In this document: positions 1-7,894 of the stretch, in pieces
How positions within the stretch are numbered: position 1 is the stretch's first letter
How the letters are laid out: each line of letters starts with the position of its first letter
Notes under the pieces: generated by a model
The model's input: only the letters and a program-made list of their open reading frames with translations
Told to the model about the DNA's origin: nothing
The model's database searches: none
NCBI GenBank assembly: GCA_937922955.1
Contig: CALAKO010000058.1
Coordinates: 1-48,468 of the forward strand
Source: an uncultured Peptococcaceae bacterium
Lineage (GTDB): Bacteria > Bacillota > Peptococcia > Peptococcales > Peptococcaceae
DNA: 48,468 nt
Direction: 5' to 3'
Program-made: the position numbers and the translations under genes

Positions 1-62
1 TCAGAGCCTGCTGTTTTGATAGAAAAACAACATTTTAACTTATTATACGAGGAGGGGATGAG

Positions 63-749
63 ATGCTTTCAATTTTTGATGGACTCCGCGATTTTACATT
101 GCTATCGGTGACGGTTCGTATCATTTTGGCGGTGATCTGTGGTGGAATTATCGGCATGGAGCGTTCTTTGCATCGTCGTCCTGCAGGATTTCGCACCCAT
201 ATTTTGGTTTGCCTGGGCGCAGCGATGACCACGCTTACCAGTCAGTACTTGTATTTGTATTTGGATTATTACACCGACATGGCACGCCTTGGCGCGCAGG
301 TTATTGCCGGGATCGGTTTTTTGGGCGCAGGGACCATCATCATCGCACGTCAGCGTGTGCGAGGGCTGACCACTGCAGCTGGCTTGTGGGCAGCGGCAAT
401 CATTGGCTTGGCTGTTGGTGCTGGTTTTTATGAAGGCGCTATTTTAGCGACGGTGCTGGTGGAATTAACAGCAACGGTGTTTTTAAAGCTGGAGAAGCAG
501 GTCATCACTAAGACGTCCAACATTCATATTTTTCTGGAGTATAACAAGCCAGAGGCACTCGAGGAAGTGTTGGCCTATTGTCATAATAAAGAGATTAAAA
601 TCATGCACCTGGAAATTTCACGCAATAAAGAACCAGAAAATGCAACCATTGCCTTGATTTCGGTGCGATTGGCGCATCAAATGAAGTCTGGAGAAGCTTT
701 GGCGGCGATGACAGCTATTGATGGCGTGATGCTGGCGGAAGAATTTTAA
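63..749 (+). CDS. MgtC/SapB-family membrane protein
   Basis: This 228-residue protein has an N-terminal block of four to five hydrophobic segments (about residues 12-140) followed by a soluble tail of about 80 residues. The N-terminal block carries the family signature: a GGIIGMER turn, then RRPAGFRTH and LGAAMTTL, then IGFLGAG. That pattern is typical of MgtC/SapB proteins, inner-membrane proteins linked to Mg2+ homeostasis and ATP-synthase modulation. The tail (EEVLAYCHNKEIKI onward) resembles an ACT-like domain. The ATG at 63 follows the ribosome site GAGGAGGGG at 50-58. No Mg2+ leader or transporter partner is visible, so the substrate or role is not assigned. Confidence 0.85.
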   Translation: MLSIFDGLRDFTLLSVTVRIILAVICGGIIGMERSLHRRPAGFRTHILVCLGAAMTTLTSQYLYLYLDYYTDMARLGAQVIAGIGFLGAGTIIIARQRVRGLTTAAGLWAAAIIGLAVGAGFYEGAILATVLVELTATVFLKLEKQVITKTSNIHIFLEYNKPEALEEVLAYCHNKEIKIMHLEISRNKEPENATIALISVRLAHQMKSGEALAAMTAIDGVMLAEEF

Positions 750-775
750 AATATGAAAAAAATAACTAAATATGC

Positions 776-804
776 TTGCAAAGGGCATATTATTGTGCTA
801 TGAT
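776..804 (+). promoter_or_regulatory. Promoter of the rubredoxin gene
   Basis: TTGCAA (776-781), a 17-bp spacer and TATGAT (799-804) form a good sigma-A promoter about 60 bp before the rubredoxin start. Confidence 0.7.
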
Positions 805-864
805 ACGAGTACAAAGTTAATTGAAAAATTTCTACTCAGAGATAGGAAAGAGAGGATTATTATT

Positions 865-1026
865 ATGCAGAAATATGTATGCGATCTTTGTGGCTATGTT
901 TACGATCCAGCTGAAGGCGATCCAGATAACGGCGTCGCTCCAGGCACTGCTTTTGCAGATATTCCAGATGATTGGGGCTGCCCACTCTGCGGCGCTGGCA
1001 AAGGCGACTTCTCCCCAGAAGCGTAA
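865..1026 (+). CDS. Rubredoxin
   Basis: This 53-residue protein has the two Cys pairs that bind a single iron: C6-D-L-C9 and C39-P-L-C42, each followed by Gly. It also has the conserved core (YVYDPAEGDP, then IPDDWGCPLCG). Rubredoxins are small cytosolic one-electron carriers of anaerobes, often feeding rubrerythrin or oxygen-reducing enzymes; no such partner is adjacent. An upstream in-frame start at 772 lies inside the promoter. The ATG at 865, after the GGAAAGAGAGG site at 845-855, gives the exact family length. It is monocistronic, with its own promoter and terminator. Confidence 0.96.
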   Translation: MQKYVCDLCGYVYDPAEGDPDNGVAPGTAFADIPDDWGCPLCGAGKGDFSPEA

Positions 1027-1038
1027 ATCATGAAACGA

Positions 1039-1070
1039 AGGCTTGAGCTTAGGCTCAAGCCTTTTTCTTT
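1039..1070 (+). terminator. Intrinsic terminator after rubredoxin
   Basis: A perfect 10-bp stem, AGGCTTGAGC/GCTCAAGCCT, with a TTAG loop is followed by a T-rich run. Confidence 0.9.
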
Positions 1071-1073
1071 TGT

Positions 1074-1105
1074 AATAAAACGGCCCTGCATCATGGATAC
1101 AGGGC
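1074..1105 (-). terminator. Terminator after trmB
   Basis: Read on the minus strand, GCCCTG and CAGGGC pair around a short loop just past the trmB stop, and a CGTTTTATT tail follows. The stem is shorter and less perfect than the neighbouring terminators. Confidence 0.6.
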
Positions 1106-1112
1106 TCATTAG

Positions 1113-1769
1113 TTATTTGGCTTTATGTGGTGGGTAGGCATGCAGACTGCAGATCGGCACGCCGCGTTTATGGAAGCGGCGTTCGTATTCTGTGGCAATG
1201 TTATCTTCTGGCAAATTGGCGTAGAGGTCATGGGTGACGTTTTCCAATCGCCAGCCACTTTCAGTGAATTCTTCTACGGACCAATCAAAAAATTCACGAC
1301 TGTCGGTTTTAAAATGAACCGTTCCATTTTCTGCCAGGATGTAGTCGTAGATTTCTAAAAAGGCGTGGTAGGTCAGACGACGCTTTGCATGACGATTCTT
1401 TGGCCAAGGATCGGAGAAGTGCAGATAGATATCGCTGACTTCGCCTGGGTCAAAGATTTCATCAAGGTGTTCGGCGTCCAGCCAGAGAAAACGCACCTGC
1501 TGTGGTGCGCCTGGCTTTTCGGCGTAATCATCGATGGCGTCCATAATGATTTCTGGCACCACATCAATACCGAGAAAGTTTAGTTCTGGATGCTGCTTGG
1601 CAGCAGTGTAAAGCCAACGGCCACGACCTGAACCGATTTCGATGACGAGTGGTTGCGAGGTTGGAAAGTTGTCCTGCCAATGTCCACGTTGAGCATGGGG
1701 TTGATTGATGGTATAGGGAGAAGCCTGCAAACGTTCCTGAGTGCCGGCTACACGACGAACGCGTGCCAT
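1113..1769 (-). CDS. trmB: tRNA (guanine-N7)-methyltransferase
   Basis: This 218-residue enzyme makes m7G46 in tRNA from S-adenosylmethionine. The SAM-binding glycine loop is IEIGSGRGRWL, followed by the acidic strand end LGIDVVPEI. The family-specific block DPWPKNRHAKRRL is intact, as is the C-terminal TEYERRF segment. A strong AGGAGG site lies about 8 nt before the ATG on the minus strand. The gene stands alone, divergent from the next small gene. Confidence 0.95.
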   Translation of the reverse strand: MARVRRVAGTQERLQASPYTINQPHAQRGHWQDNFPTSQPLVIEIGSGRGRWLYTAAKQHPELNFLGIDVVPEIIMDAIDDYAEKPGAPQQVRFLWLDAEHLDEIFDPGEVSDIYLHFSDPWPKNRHAKRRLTYHAFLEIYDYILAENGTVHFKTDSREFFDWSVEEFTESGWRLENVTHDLYANLPEDNIATEYERRFHKRGVPICSLHAYPPHKAK

Positions 1770-1826
1770 AAAATCGCCTCCTAGTCTTTATTTTCAAGTG
1801 AAGATGGATTAAAATAATACAAGCGT

Positions 1827-1850
1827 GATGGATCGCTGAGACGATCCGTC
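1827..1850. promoter_or_regulatory. Inverted repeat between divergent genes
   Basis: GATGGATCG and CGATCCGTC form 9-bp arms (one G-T mismatch) around CTGAGA. It lies in the 150-bp intergenic space between trmB and the gene at 1921, near TATTAT boxes on both strands. It could be an operator or a transcript hairpin. No T-run follows, so it is not a terminator. Confidence 0.4.
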
Positions 1851-1920
1851 CAACTGTATTATCATAACACATGAAATGCGTTTTTGCGAGCAACGACGTA
1901 TTTTTTTAGGAGGTCTTGCG

Positions 1921-2139
1921 ATGAAGGGTCATTTGGAATTATTTGAGCATCGTTTAAAACAGGTGGGCGAAAAATTGCCAGGAATGGAAGGCAAAAATAT
2001 TGATGACATCTTTGATGCATTTGTTGAAGCACTTGGCAGTGATGAGGTGCCATTCTATGATGTGCACAGCGGGTCCACACTGGCAGATTATTATAATTCT
2101 CAGTTTATTCGTTTTGTGAAAAAACACGCAGGGAAATAA
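1921..2139 (+). CDS. Uncharacterised 72-residue protein
   Basis: This small soluble protein opens MKGHLELFEHRLKQVGEK and ends in KKHAGK. An upstream in-frame ATG exists at 1876, but the AGGAGG site at 1909-1914 points to the ATG at 1921. There is no membrane segment and no cysteine. The first half looks helical and the middle is acidic. I do not recognise the family. It is flanked by a divergent trmB and a downstream thioredoxin-like gene with its own -10 box, so context says little. Confidence 0.7.
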   Translation: MKGHLELFEHRLKQVGEKLPGMEGKNIDDIFDAFVEALGSDEVPFYDVHSGSTLADYYNSQFIRFVKKHAGK

Positions 2140-2230
2140 AAAATAGTCATAGAGCGACTAGACGCAATTCCTGCAGTCGTTTATTATTATAATAAAGTTG
2201 ATTAATGAAAATGAAGGAGTGCTCTAAATT

Positions 2231-2554
2231 ATGGAAAAACTGAATGATGCTACTTTTGAAGAAATTATTTATGATGATGGCGAACCTTGCCTCGTAATGT
2301 TCTCTCGTAAGTCTTGCCACGTTTGCCAGGCTGTTCATCCAAAAATCGAAGAACTTGCTGCTGATGAAAAGTATGCTGGTAAATTTGGTTTCTATGAAGT
2401 AGACGTTGAAGAAGAAAGAAACCTCTTTGCTCGTTTCTCTCTGAAAGGTGTACCTCAGATTCTGTTCTTCAATGATGGCGAATACGTTGGCAAAATGGCT
2501 GGCGAAAAAGACATCGAAGAATATGAAGACAAGATTGATTCCATCATTGGCTAA
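2231..2554 (+). CDS. Thioredoxin-like protein with a CHVC active site
   Basis: This 107-residue protein has a single thioredoxin fold. The redox motif is C29-H-V-C32, and the cis-proline loop is KGVPQILFF, with GEYVGKMAG after it. The dipeptide between the cysteines (HV) is not the GP of housekeeping thioredoxin. It is probably a thiol oxidoreductase of a thioredoxin-like subfamily with an unknown partner. A TATAAT box at 2188-2193 and GAAGGAG before the ATG are visible. The gene is monocistronic, ending at the terminator at 2568. Confidence 0.9.
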   Translation: MEKLNDATFEEIIYDDGEPCLVMFSRKSCHVCQAVHPKIEELAADEKYAGKFGFYEVDVEEERNLFARFSLKGVPQILFFNDGEYVGKMAGEKDIEEYEDKIDSIIG

Positions 2555-2567
2555 TTAGTCTGTTCGT

Positions 2568-2595
2568 GACCGTCGCATTGCGACGGTCTTTTTTT
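2568..2595 (+). terminator. Intrinsic terminator after the thioredoxin-like gene
   Basis: A 9-bp perfect stem, GACCGTCGC/GCGACGGTC, with an ATT loop is followed by about eight T residues. Confidence 0.93.
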
Positions 2596-2602
2596 ACGGC
2601 TA

Positions 2603-2633
2603 TTGTAAACTTGTTATATAATTAGGTTTACAA
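2603..2633 (+). promoter_or_regulatory. BirA (biotin repressor) operator over the bioY promoter
   Basis: TTGTAAAC (2603-2610) and its exact complement GTTTACAA (2626-2633) are separated by 15 bp. This matches the known bifunctional BirA operator, which has TTGTAAAC/GTTTACAA-type arms. The -10 box TATAAT (2617-2622) lies in the spacer, so bound BirA would block RNA polymerase. Seen: the palindrome and the -10. Inferred: that this genome has a DNA-binding BirA. Confidence 0.88.
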
Positions 2634-2687
2634 CGAGGAGGCGGGGCCTTATAATAAGAGTTAAGTTTGTTGAAAGAAGGGACACGT

Positions 2688-3254
2688 ATGGAAATGAGTA
2701 GAAAGAAAATCAACAGCCAACGTTTAGTATTGTGTGGTTTGTTTGCCGCCTTGGTTGCCGTTGGCGCTTTTATTCGCATTCCGCTGCCACTGATTCCATT
2801 TACGCTGCAGACGTTTTTTGTGACAATGGCAGGGTATTTGCTGGGGGCTCGTTATGGTGGAATGAGTGTGGCACTGTATGTGGCGTTGGGGCTGTTTGGA
2901 CTTCCGATTTTTACACAGGGTGGTGGTCCAGGCTATGTGTTAAATCCAACCTTTGGCTACTTGATTGGTTTTATTGTTGAGGCGTACGTTGTTGGAAAAT
3001 TGACAGCTGGACGTGAGTTACCATCGGTAAAGCGACTGTTGGGTGCTGGCTTTGCGGGCTTGGCGGTGGCTTATCTGCTGGGCGGTGTGTACTGCTATTT
3101 TATTACCAACATGGTCTTGGGTATTGAAAATAGCGTCTGGGCCGTTTTTTTGTCTGGCTGTGTGCTGGTTTTTCCAGGCAATGCGGCGCTCAATGTGGTG
3201 GCGGCGCTTGCAGCAAGGCGGATTTTGCCACGTATGCCAGATTTTGATAGGTAA
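2688..3254 (+). CDS. bioY: Biotin ECF transporter S component BioY
   Basis: This is an integral membrane protein of 188 residues with about six hydrophobic segments. The BioY landmarks are IPLPLIPFTLQTFFV in the first loop, then LLGARYGGMSVALYVALG, and GPGYVLNPTFGYLIGF. It binds biotin in the membrane and works alone or with the shared EcfAA'T module, which is not in this window. A TTG at 2667 is possible, but the GAAAGAAGG site fits the ATG at 2688. The BirA operator just upstream supports biotin uptake under biotin repression. bioD follows after 72 nt with no terminator. Confidence 0.95.
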   Translation: MEMSRKKINSQRLVLCGLFAALVAVGAFIRIPLPLIPFTLQTFFVTMAGYLLGARYGGMSVALYVALGLFGLPIFTQGGGPGYVLNPTFGYLIGFIVEAYVVGKLTAGRELPSVKRLLGAGFAGLAVAYLLGGVYCYFITNMVLGIENSVWAVFLSGCVLVFPGNAALNVVAALAARRILPRMPDFDR

Positions 3255-3326
3255 GCGCTTGTGGGTGTGATAAAATAAAGGCTATAGTAACAGTGAGCCA
3301 TTTTAAAAAATCTGAGGTGAGTGATC

Positions 3327-4007
3327 ATGACGCAAGCTCTTTTTATTACAGGCACAGCGGCCGGTGTTGGAAAAAGCACCGCAGCTCAAGCGATTATTGC
3401 TGCATTGCAGGATGCTGGCTATGATGCGGCGTATTATAAACCGATTGTCAGTGGTACAGACAGCATTCCGGAAAGTGATGCTGGGCAGGTGCGTACAGCA
3501 TGCAGCCTTGAGCAGGATGTTTTATCAACAACCAGCTACGTTTTTAAGGAAACGGTGTCACCGCATCTGGCGGCTGCCCATTTGTTGCAGCCGGTGGACG
3601 TGGATATGATACGTGCTGATTTTTCGACGGTTGCTTTACTGCATGATGTGACGATTTTCGAGGGGAGCGGCGGGATTATTTGTCCATTTACGCTTTTGGC
3701 GGACGGTCGACGTGTGATGCAGGAAGATGTTGTGCGAACATTAGGGCTGACGAGTGTTATTGTGGCAGACAGCGGAGTAGGCACCCTGAATGCGACGCTG
3801 CTGACGCTGGCGTATATGCGCCAGCAGGAGCTGCCGGTGGCAGGAGTAATTTTGAATCGTTTTGATGCCGACAATGAAGTGCATCAGGACAATTTAGCGG
3901 TCATTGAACGCCTAGGTGAGGTGGACGTTGTTGCGACTATTGCAGACGGCGGAGCGATGACCGTGCGTAAACCGTTTTTCCTTTTGGAGACAGAAGAATC
4001 GCGTTAG
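3327..4007 (+). CDS. bioD: Dethiobiotin synthetase
   Basis: BioD closes the ureido ring of dethiobiotin from diaminopelargonate, CO2 and ATP. The 226-residue protein has the P-loop GTAAGVGKST near the N-terminus, the substrate motif YKPIVSGTD, and the EGSGGIICPF motif. The ATG at 3327 lies 7 nt after GAGGTG; a GTG two codons earlier is less well placed. It is probably cotranscribed with bioY. No other biotin synthesis gene (bioA, B, F) is nearby, so the rest of the pathway must be elsewhere or absent. Confidence 0.93.
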   Translation: MTQALFITGTAAGVGKSTAAQAIIAALQDAGYDAAYYKPIVSGTDSIPESDAGQVRTACSLEQDVLSTTSYVFKETVSPHLAAAHLLQPVDVDMIRADFSTVALLHDVTIFEGSGGIICPFTLLADGRRVMQEDVVRTLGLTSVIVADSGVGTLNATLLTLAYMRQQELPVAGVILNRFDADNEVHQDNLAVIERLGEVDVVATIADGGAMTVRKPFFLLETEESR

Positions 4008-4122
4008 TGCGTGCAATGGGAGACGCTGCTTGCTGTGAAGAATTATTTTTTATGACGTGATTGGAATTTCTTTGCAGAATGAAAAGAGCGTTTTACAAGG
4101 CGCGCATGGTATGATAAGATTG

Positions 4123-4155
4123 AAGCATAGAGAATGCTTTCTCTATGCTTTTTTA
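4123..4155 (+). terminator. Intrinsic terminator between bioD and the exonuclease gene
   Basis: A perfect 12-bp stem, AAGCATAGAGAA/TTCTCTATGCTT, with a 4-nt loop is followed by TTTTTTATT. A TATGAT-like box at 4110-4115 sits directly before it. Confidence 0.9.
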
Positions 4156-4219
4156 TTGTATGTGAGCCTGCAATTTGGTGGGCTTAATCAGCCAACCAAT
4201 AATAAGGAGGGCCTATAGA

Positions 4220-4975
4220 ATGAAGATGATTTCGTGGAATGTCAATGGCTTGCGCGCAGCAGTTGGCAAAGGCTTTATGGATATTTTTGCAGAGCTGGAT
4301 GCAGACATCTTTGCTTTGCAGGAAACGAAGCTGCAGCCGCATCAGATTGACCTGGAGCTTCCCGGCTATCAGCAGTTTTTCAATAGCGCCGAGAAGAAAG
4401 GCTACTCTGGTACAGCAATTTTTACCAGACGAGAACCACTGGATGTGCGTTATGGGCTGGGCATTCCAGAGATGGATAATGAAGGCCGTGTCATAACGAT
4501 GGACATGGGTGACTATTATTTTGTGACCACGTATACGCCGAATTCTCAAAGTGAGTTGGCGCGGTTGGATTATCGTATGAAATGGGACGATGCCTGGAGG
4601 GATTGTTTGTGTCGACTCAAGGCAGAAAAACCTGTCATCGCCTGTGGCGATTTGAACGTCGCTCATACGGAGATTGACTTGAAAAATCCAAAGACAAACC
4701 GCCGCAATGCCGGCTTTACTGATGAAGAACGCGAAAAATTTACGGAGCTTTTGGATGCTGGGTTTATTGATACCTGGCGCTATCAGCATCCTGGTGTTGA
4801 GCAGGTGTATTCCTGGTGGAGCTATCGCTTTAAAGCAAGAGAAAAGAATGCGGGATGGCGCATCGACTATTTTGTAGTTAGTGATGACCTCAAAGATCGC
4901 ATTGTTTCAACCGACATTCATACCGATATTTTTGGCTCCGATCATTGTCCCGTGGAACTGGTGCTCAAAGATTGA
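4220..4975 (+). CDS. xth: Exodeoxyribonuclease III / AP endonuclease
   Basis: This 251-residue Mg2+-dependent nuclease belongs to the exonuclease III family and acts in base-excision repair, cutting 5' of abasic sites. The motifs are in order: SWNVNGLRAA, the metal-binding Glu in LQETKLQ, GDLNVAHTEIDL, WRIDYFVVS and the C-terminal GSDHCPVEL with the catalytic Asp-His. The strong AAGGAGG at 4204-4210 sets the ATG at 4220; a longer in-frame start at 4175 lacks a ribosome site. Length matches the family. Confidence 0.96.
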   Translation: MKMISWNVNGLRAAVGKGFMDIFAELDADIFALQETKLQPHQIDLELPGYQQFFNSAEKKGYSGTAIFTRREPLDVRYGLGIPEMDNEGRVITMDMGDYYFVTTYTPNSQSELARLDYRMKWDDAWRDCLCRLKAEKPVIACGDLNVAHTEIDLKNPKTNRRNAGFTDEEREKFTELLDAGFIDTWRYQHPGVEQVYSWWSYRFKAREKNAGWRIDYFVVSDDLKDRIVSTDIHTDIFGSDHCPVELVLKD

Positions 4976-5009
4976 TTTTTCGCGCTAACCAAGAGAAAGA
5001 GGGAACACT

Positions 5010-5672
5010 ATGAATGTAATTGAACGTTTTAATCGTGATATAGAATGTGTCTTTGAACGTGACCCTGCGGCGACGTCAAAGCTTGAAGTTATTTTGAACT
5101 ACCCAGGGCTGCATGCCATTTGGATGCACCGCATCACTCACAAGCTATATAAGATGCATCTGCGTGTGGTGGCACGCTTCCTGTCGCAGGTGGCACGTTT
5201 CTTCACTCAGGTGGAAATCCATCCAGGCGCTCAGCTTGGGGAAGGGCTTTTCATCGACCATGGGTGTGGCATTGTCATTGGCGAAACCGCCATTGTTGGC
5301 GATAACGTTACTCTTTATCAGGGCGTGACGTTGGGTGGTACTGGTAAAGAAACCGGCAAACGCCACCCGACCGTTGGCGACAATGTTATGATTTCCAGTG
5401 GAGCGAAGGTGCTGGGCAACATTAACATTGGCAATAATGTAAAAATTGGCGCGGGCTCTGTCGTTATTAAAGACGTACCGGACAACTGCACCGTTGTAGG
5501 GGTGCCTGGTCACATTGTGCGTCAGGATGGCAAGCGCGTGCACACGGATGCGCATCATCCAGATCTCAACCATAACCAGCTGCCAGATCCTGTGGATGAT
5601 TGTCTGCGTATTTTCAGCTATCGTTTGGATGAAATCAGTACTCGTTTAAAAGAATTGGAGGAAAAACTTTGA
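5010..5672 (+). CDS. cysE: Serine O-acetyltransferase
   Basis: CysE transfers acetyl from acetyl-CoA to L-serine, giving O-acetylserine, the cysteine precursor. The 220-residue protein has a helical N-terminal part and a left-handed beta-helix of hexapeptide repeats (about residues 70-170). It carries the motifs IHPGAQLGEG, DHGCGIVIGETA, GVTLGGTGKE and VPGHIVR. After the helix come about 45 residues ending in a helical RLKELEEKL. Its stop overlaps the cysS TTG start by 4 nt, so synthesis of cysteine and its charging onto tRNA are coupled, a common Firmicutes arrangement. Confidence 0.95.
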   Translation: MNVIERFNRDIECVFERDPAATSKLEVILNYPGLHAIWMHRITHKLYKMHLRVVARFLSQVARFFTQVEIHPGAQLGEGLFIDHGCGIVIGETAIVGDNVTLYQGVTLGGTGKETGKRHPTVGDNVMISSGAKVLGNINIGNNVKIGAGSVVIKDVPDNCTVVGVPGHIVRQDGKRVHTDAHHPDLNHNQLPDPVDDCLRIFSYRLDEISTRLKELEEKL

Positions 5673-7090
5673 ATCAAGTCATGATATATAACACCTTGGC
5701 AAAGAAAAAAATGCCATTTGAACCGCTTGAGCCGGGAAAAGTAAAGATGTATGTTTGCGGGCCAACGACCTACAACTATATCCATCTTGGCAATGCCCGC
5801 CCAATTGTGGTATTCGATACGGTGCGTCGTTATTTTACCTATCTTGGCTACGACGTTACTTTTGTTTCCAACTTTACAGATGTTGACGATAAGATCATTA
5901 AGCGTGCCAACGAAGAAGGCAAGGAACCAATGGCGCTGTCTGCCTATTACATTGATGCGTTCTTTGAAGACACCAAGGCGCTGAATGTCATGCCAGCGAC
6001 GGTGCATCCAAAGGTCAGCGAACACATTGACGAGATTATTGCATTTGTTCAGGGGCTGATTGACAAAGGCTATGCTTATGCCCTTGATAATGGCGATGTC
6101 TACTATTCGGTGCGAAAATTTGCGGATTACGGGGAACTCTCCGGCCGTGACATCAATGATTTGCTCAGCGGCGCTCGCGTAGAAGTGGACGAAAAGAAAC
6201 AGGATCCGCTCGATTTTGCACTTTGGAAGAGTGCAAAACCAGGTGAACCATATTGGGAATCTCCTTGGGGCAAGGGGCGCCCAGGCTGGCACATCGAATG
6301 CTCGGCCATGAGTGCAAAATATCTTGGCGATACCTTTGATATTCATGGTGGTGGACAGGATTTGATTTTCCCACACCATGAAAACGAAATTGCACAAAGC
6401 TGTGCGCTTCATGCTGCGCCAATGGCTCGCTATTGGATGCACAATGGTTTTATCACCATTAACCAGGAAAAAATGAGCAAGTCTAAAGGGAATTTCTTCC
6501 TGTTGCGCGATATTCTTGAACGTTTTGATCCGCAAGTTGTGCGTTTCTATCTGTTGAGCGTACAATATCGCAGTCCGCTGGATTTTGATGATGAAAAGAT
6601 CGAAGTGGCAGGGCGCGGTCTGGAACGTCTGCAGCATGCTGCAGATGCGGTTGACAAAGCCATGAAACTGGCTGGCGAGCACGACGATGACGATGCGGCA
6701 CAGTTGCGCGCTCAGGCAGAAAAAGCCAAGGCTGATTTCTGTGCTGCTATGGACGATGATTTCAACACAGCTCTGGCGATTTCGGCGCTCTTTGAACTGG
6801 CGAAAGACATCAATATTTACTTGAAAAAAGATCAGTTTGATGCGGCCAGCTTGGCGCTTGCTCAGCAGGTGCTGAAAGAGCTCGGGCAGGTACTCGGCAT
6901 TGAGTTTGCTCAGACAGAGGCTGCTGATGATGGTTTGACCGATCAGCTCATGGATCTGATCATCGCTATCCGCAAAGACGCACGTGCCAATAAAGATTTT
7001 AAAACCGCCGACCGCATTCGTGATGGCCTTGCTGAAATAGGTGTCATCCTCGAAGATGGTAAAGCTGGCACTACCTGGAAACGTGCATAA
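5669..7090 (+). CDS. cysS: Cysteinyl-tRNA synthetase
   Basis: This class I aminoacyl-tRNA synthetase has 473 residues, the usual length. The Zn/cysteine site starts at YVCGPTTYNY, the HIGH-type motif is HLGNARP, the second metal region is GWHIECSAMS and HGGGQDLIFPHHENE, and KMSKSKGN is intact. The C-terminal DALR-like and tail domains end at AGTTWKRA. The TTG at 5669 has a GGAGG 7 nt upstream and gives an N-terminus like other CysS proteins; an ATG at 5681 is the alternative. It is translationally coupled to cysE. Confidence 0.96.
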   Translation: MNQVMIYNTLAKKKMPFEPLEPGKVKMYVCGPTTYNYIHLGNARPIVVFDTVRRYFTYLGYDVTFVSNFTDVDDKIIKRANEEGKEPMALSAYYIDAFFEDTKALNVMPATVHPKVSEHIDEIIAFVQGLIDKGYAYALDNGDVYYSVRKFADYGELSGRDINDLLSGARVEVDEKKQDPLDFALWKSAKPGEPYWESPWGKGRPGWHIECSAMSAKYLGDTFDIHGGGQDLIFPHHENEIAQSCALHAAPMARYWMHNGFITINQEKMSKSKGNFFLLRDILERFDPQVVRFYLLSVQYRSPLDFDDEKIEVAGRGLERLQHAADAVDKAMKLAGEHDDDDAAQLRAQAEKAKADFCAAMDDDFNTALAISALFELAKDINIYLKKDQFDAASLALAQQVLKELGQVLGIEFAQTEAADDGLTDQLMDLIIAIRKDARANKDFKTADRIRDGLAEIGVILEDGKAGTTWKRA

Positions 7091-7103
7091 ATTTGAATGA
7101 AAT

Positions 7104-7162
7104 AAAAAACACATTCGCTGCAAGTCTGGAATGATCCAGTGCTTGTAACGAATGTGTTTTTT
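7104..7162. terminator. Bidirectional terminator between cysS and the Rrf2 gene
   Basis: AAAAAACACATTCG (7104-7117) pairs with CGAATGTGTTTTTT (7149-7162). Inner stems are CAAG/CTTG and CTGGA/TCCAG. The A/T flanks allow termination from both sides. Confidence 0.88.
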
Positions 7163-7164
7163 GC

Positions 7165-7608
7165 TTATAATGTTGGGGCGTTCTTTATGGCCAGCTGTGC
7201 CAGATTGACGGATTTCAAGGTGTCGTCAATGGAGTTCTGCACATCGCTGAGCACATAGTGAACCGCGCAGAAATCTGAGTTGTTGCGTGCGCATTGACCA
7301 TCCGGCGCAGTACAAGTATTTAGAACAAAATCATCTTCCATAACATGAATAATGTCAAACAGACTGATCTCTTCTGGTGGGGTTGTCAGCACATAGCCAC
7401 CACGCTTCCCTTGGAAGGAAATCAGATAACCAGCATCTTTAAGCCGTGGTACAATCTTGAGAAAATAATTGTATGGAATGTTCATTTTCTCTGCGATGAC
7501 TTTACCAGAACAGCTGCCATCTGGAGCGAACAGTGGGTCCGGATCATAATAATTCGCCAGATACATCATGATGCGAATGGCGTAATCTGTGGTAATGTTA
7601 AGTGACAA
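7165..7608 (-). CDS. Rrf2-family transcriptional regulator with iron-sulfur ligands
   Basis: This 147-residue protein has an N-terminal winged helix typical of Rrf2 (TTDYAIRIMMYLA at the start, then KMNIPYNYFLKIVPRLKDAG and GKRGGY). The loop after the dimer helix holds C99, C106 and C114 in the places used by IscR and NsrR for an iron-sulfur cluster. The spacing is C-x6-C-x7-C, not the IscR CX5CX5C. CymR, the Rrf2 repressor of cysteine genes, has no such cysteines, so an NsrR- or redox-type sensor is more likely. The start is a TTG with AGGAGG 8 nt before it. An 18-bp dyad sits in its promoter region. Confidence 0.88.
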   Translation of the reverse strand: MSLNITTDYAIRIMMYLANYYDPDPLFAPDGSCSGKVIAEKMNIPYNYFLKIVPRLKDAGYLISFQGKRGGYVLTTPPEEISLFDIIHVMEDDFVLNTCTAPDGQCARNNSDFCAVHYVLSDVQNSIDDTLKSVNLAQLAIKNAPTL

Positions 7609-7635
7609 GAGAGCCGCCTCCTTATAAATTGATAG

Positions 7636-7653
7636 GATAATGGTAACCTTATC
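7636..7653. promoter_or_regulatory. Candidate Rrf2 operator
   Basis: This is an imperfect 18-bp palindrome, GATAATGGTAACCTTATC, with 7 of 9 pairs matching. It is centred about 36 bp upstream of the Rrf2 start. Autoregulation is inferred from position and symmetry only. Confidence 0.45.
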
Positions 7654-7894
7654 AGGTATCTATTATTTTAACAGATTGTCGCGATGGTTGCCATAGATAA
7701 TTGGAGGTGCTGAATCACTTTTTTATTTTTTTGGTATGAAATGTATGGAGAAAATGTTTTTATTTAACAACAAGCGGAAAGACTTGTGTGGTTTTGGAGA
7801 AAATAGCTTGGCATTTAGAGAGAAAGTATAGGAAAAATCCGTTGTTTAGAGTATACTGAACATATTACTATGAAAAATTCTGGAGGAATTATTG

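Noticed and set aside
5618..7123. A 501-codon open frame on the minus strand over cysS
   Set aside because: cysS on the plus strand has all synthetase motifs and a coupled start. The opposite frame has no ribosome site or recognisable domain and arises from codon bias.
7165..7608. CymR assignment for the Rrf2 protein because cysE-cysS is adjacent
   Set aside because: CymR has no cluster cysteines, while this protein has three in the IscR/NsrR loop. The genes are convergent, so adjacency is weak evidence.
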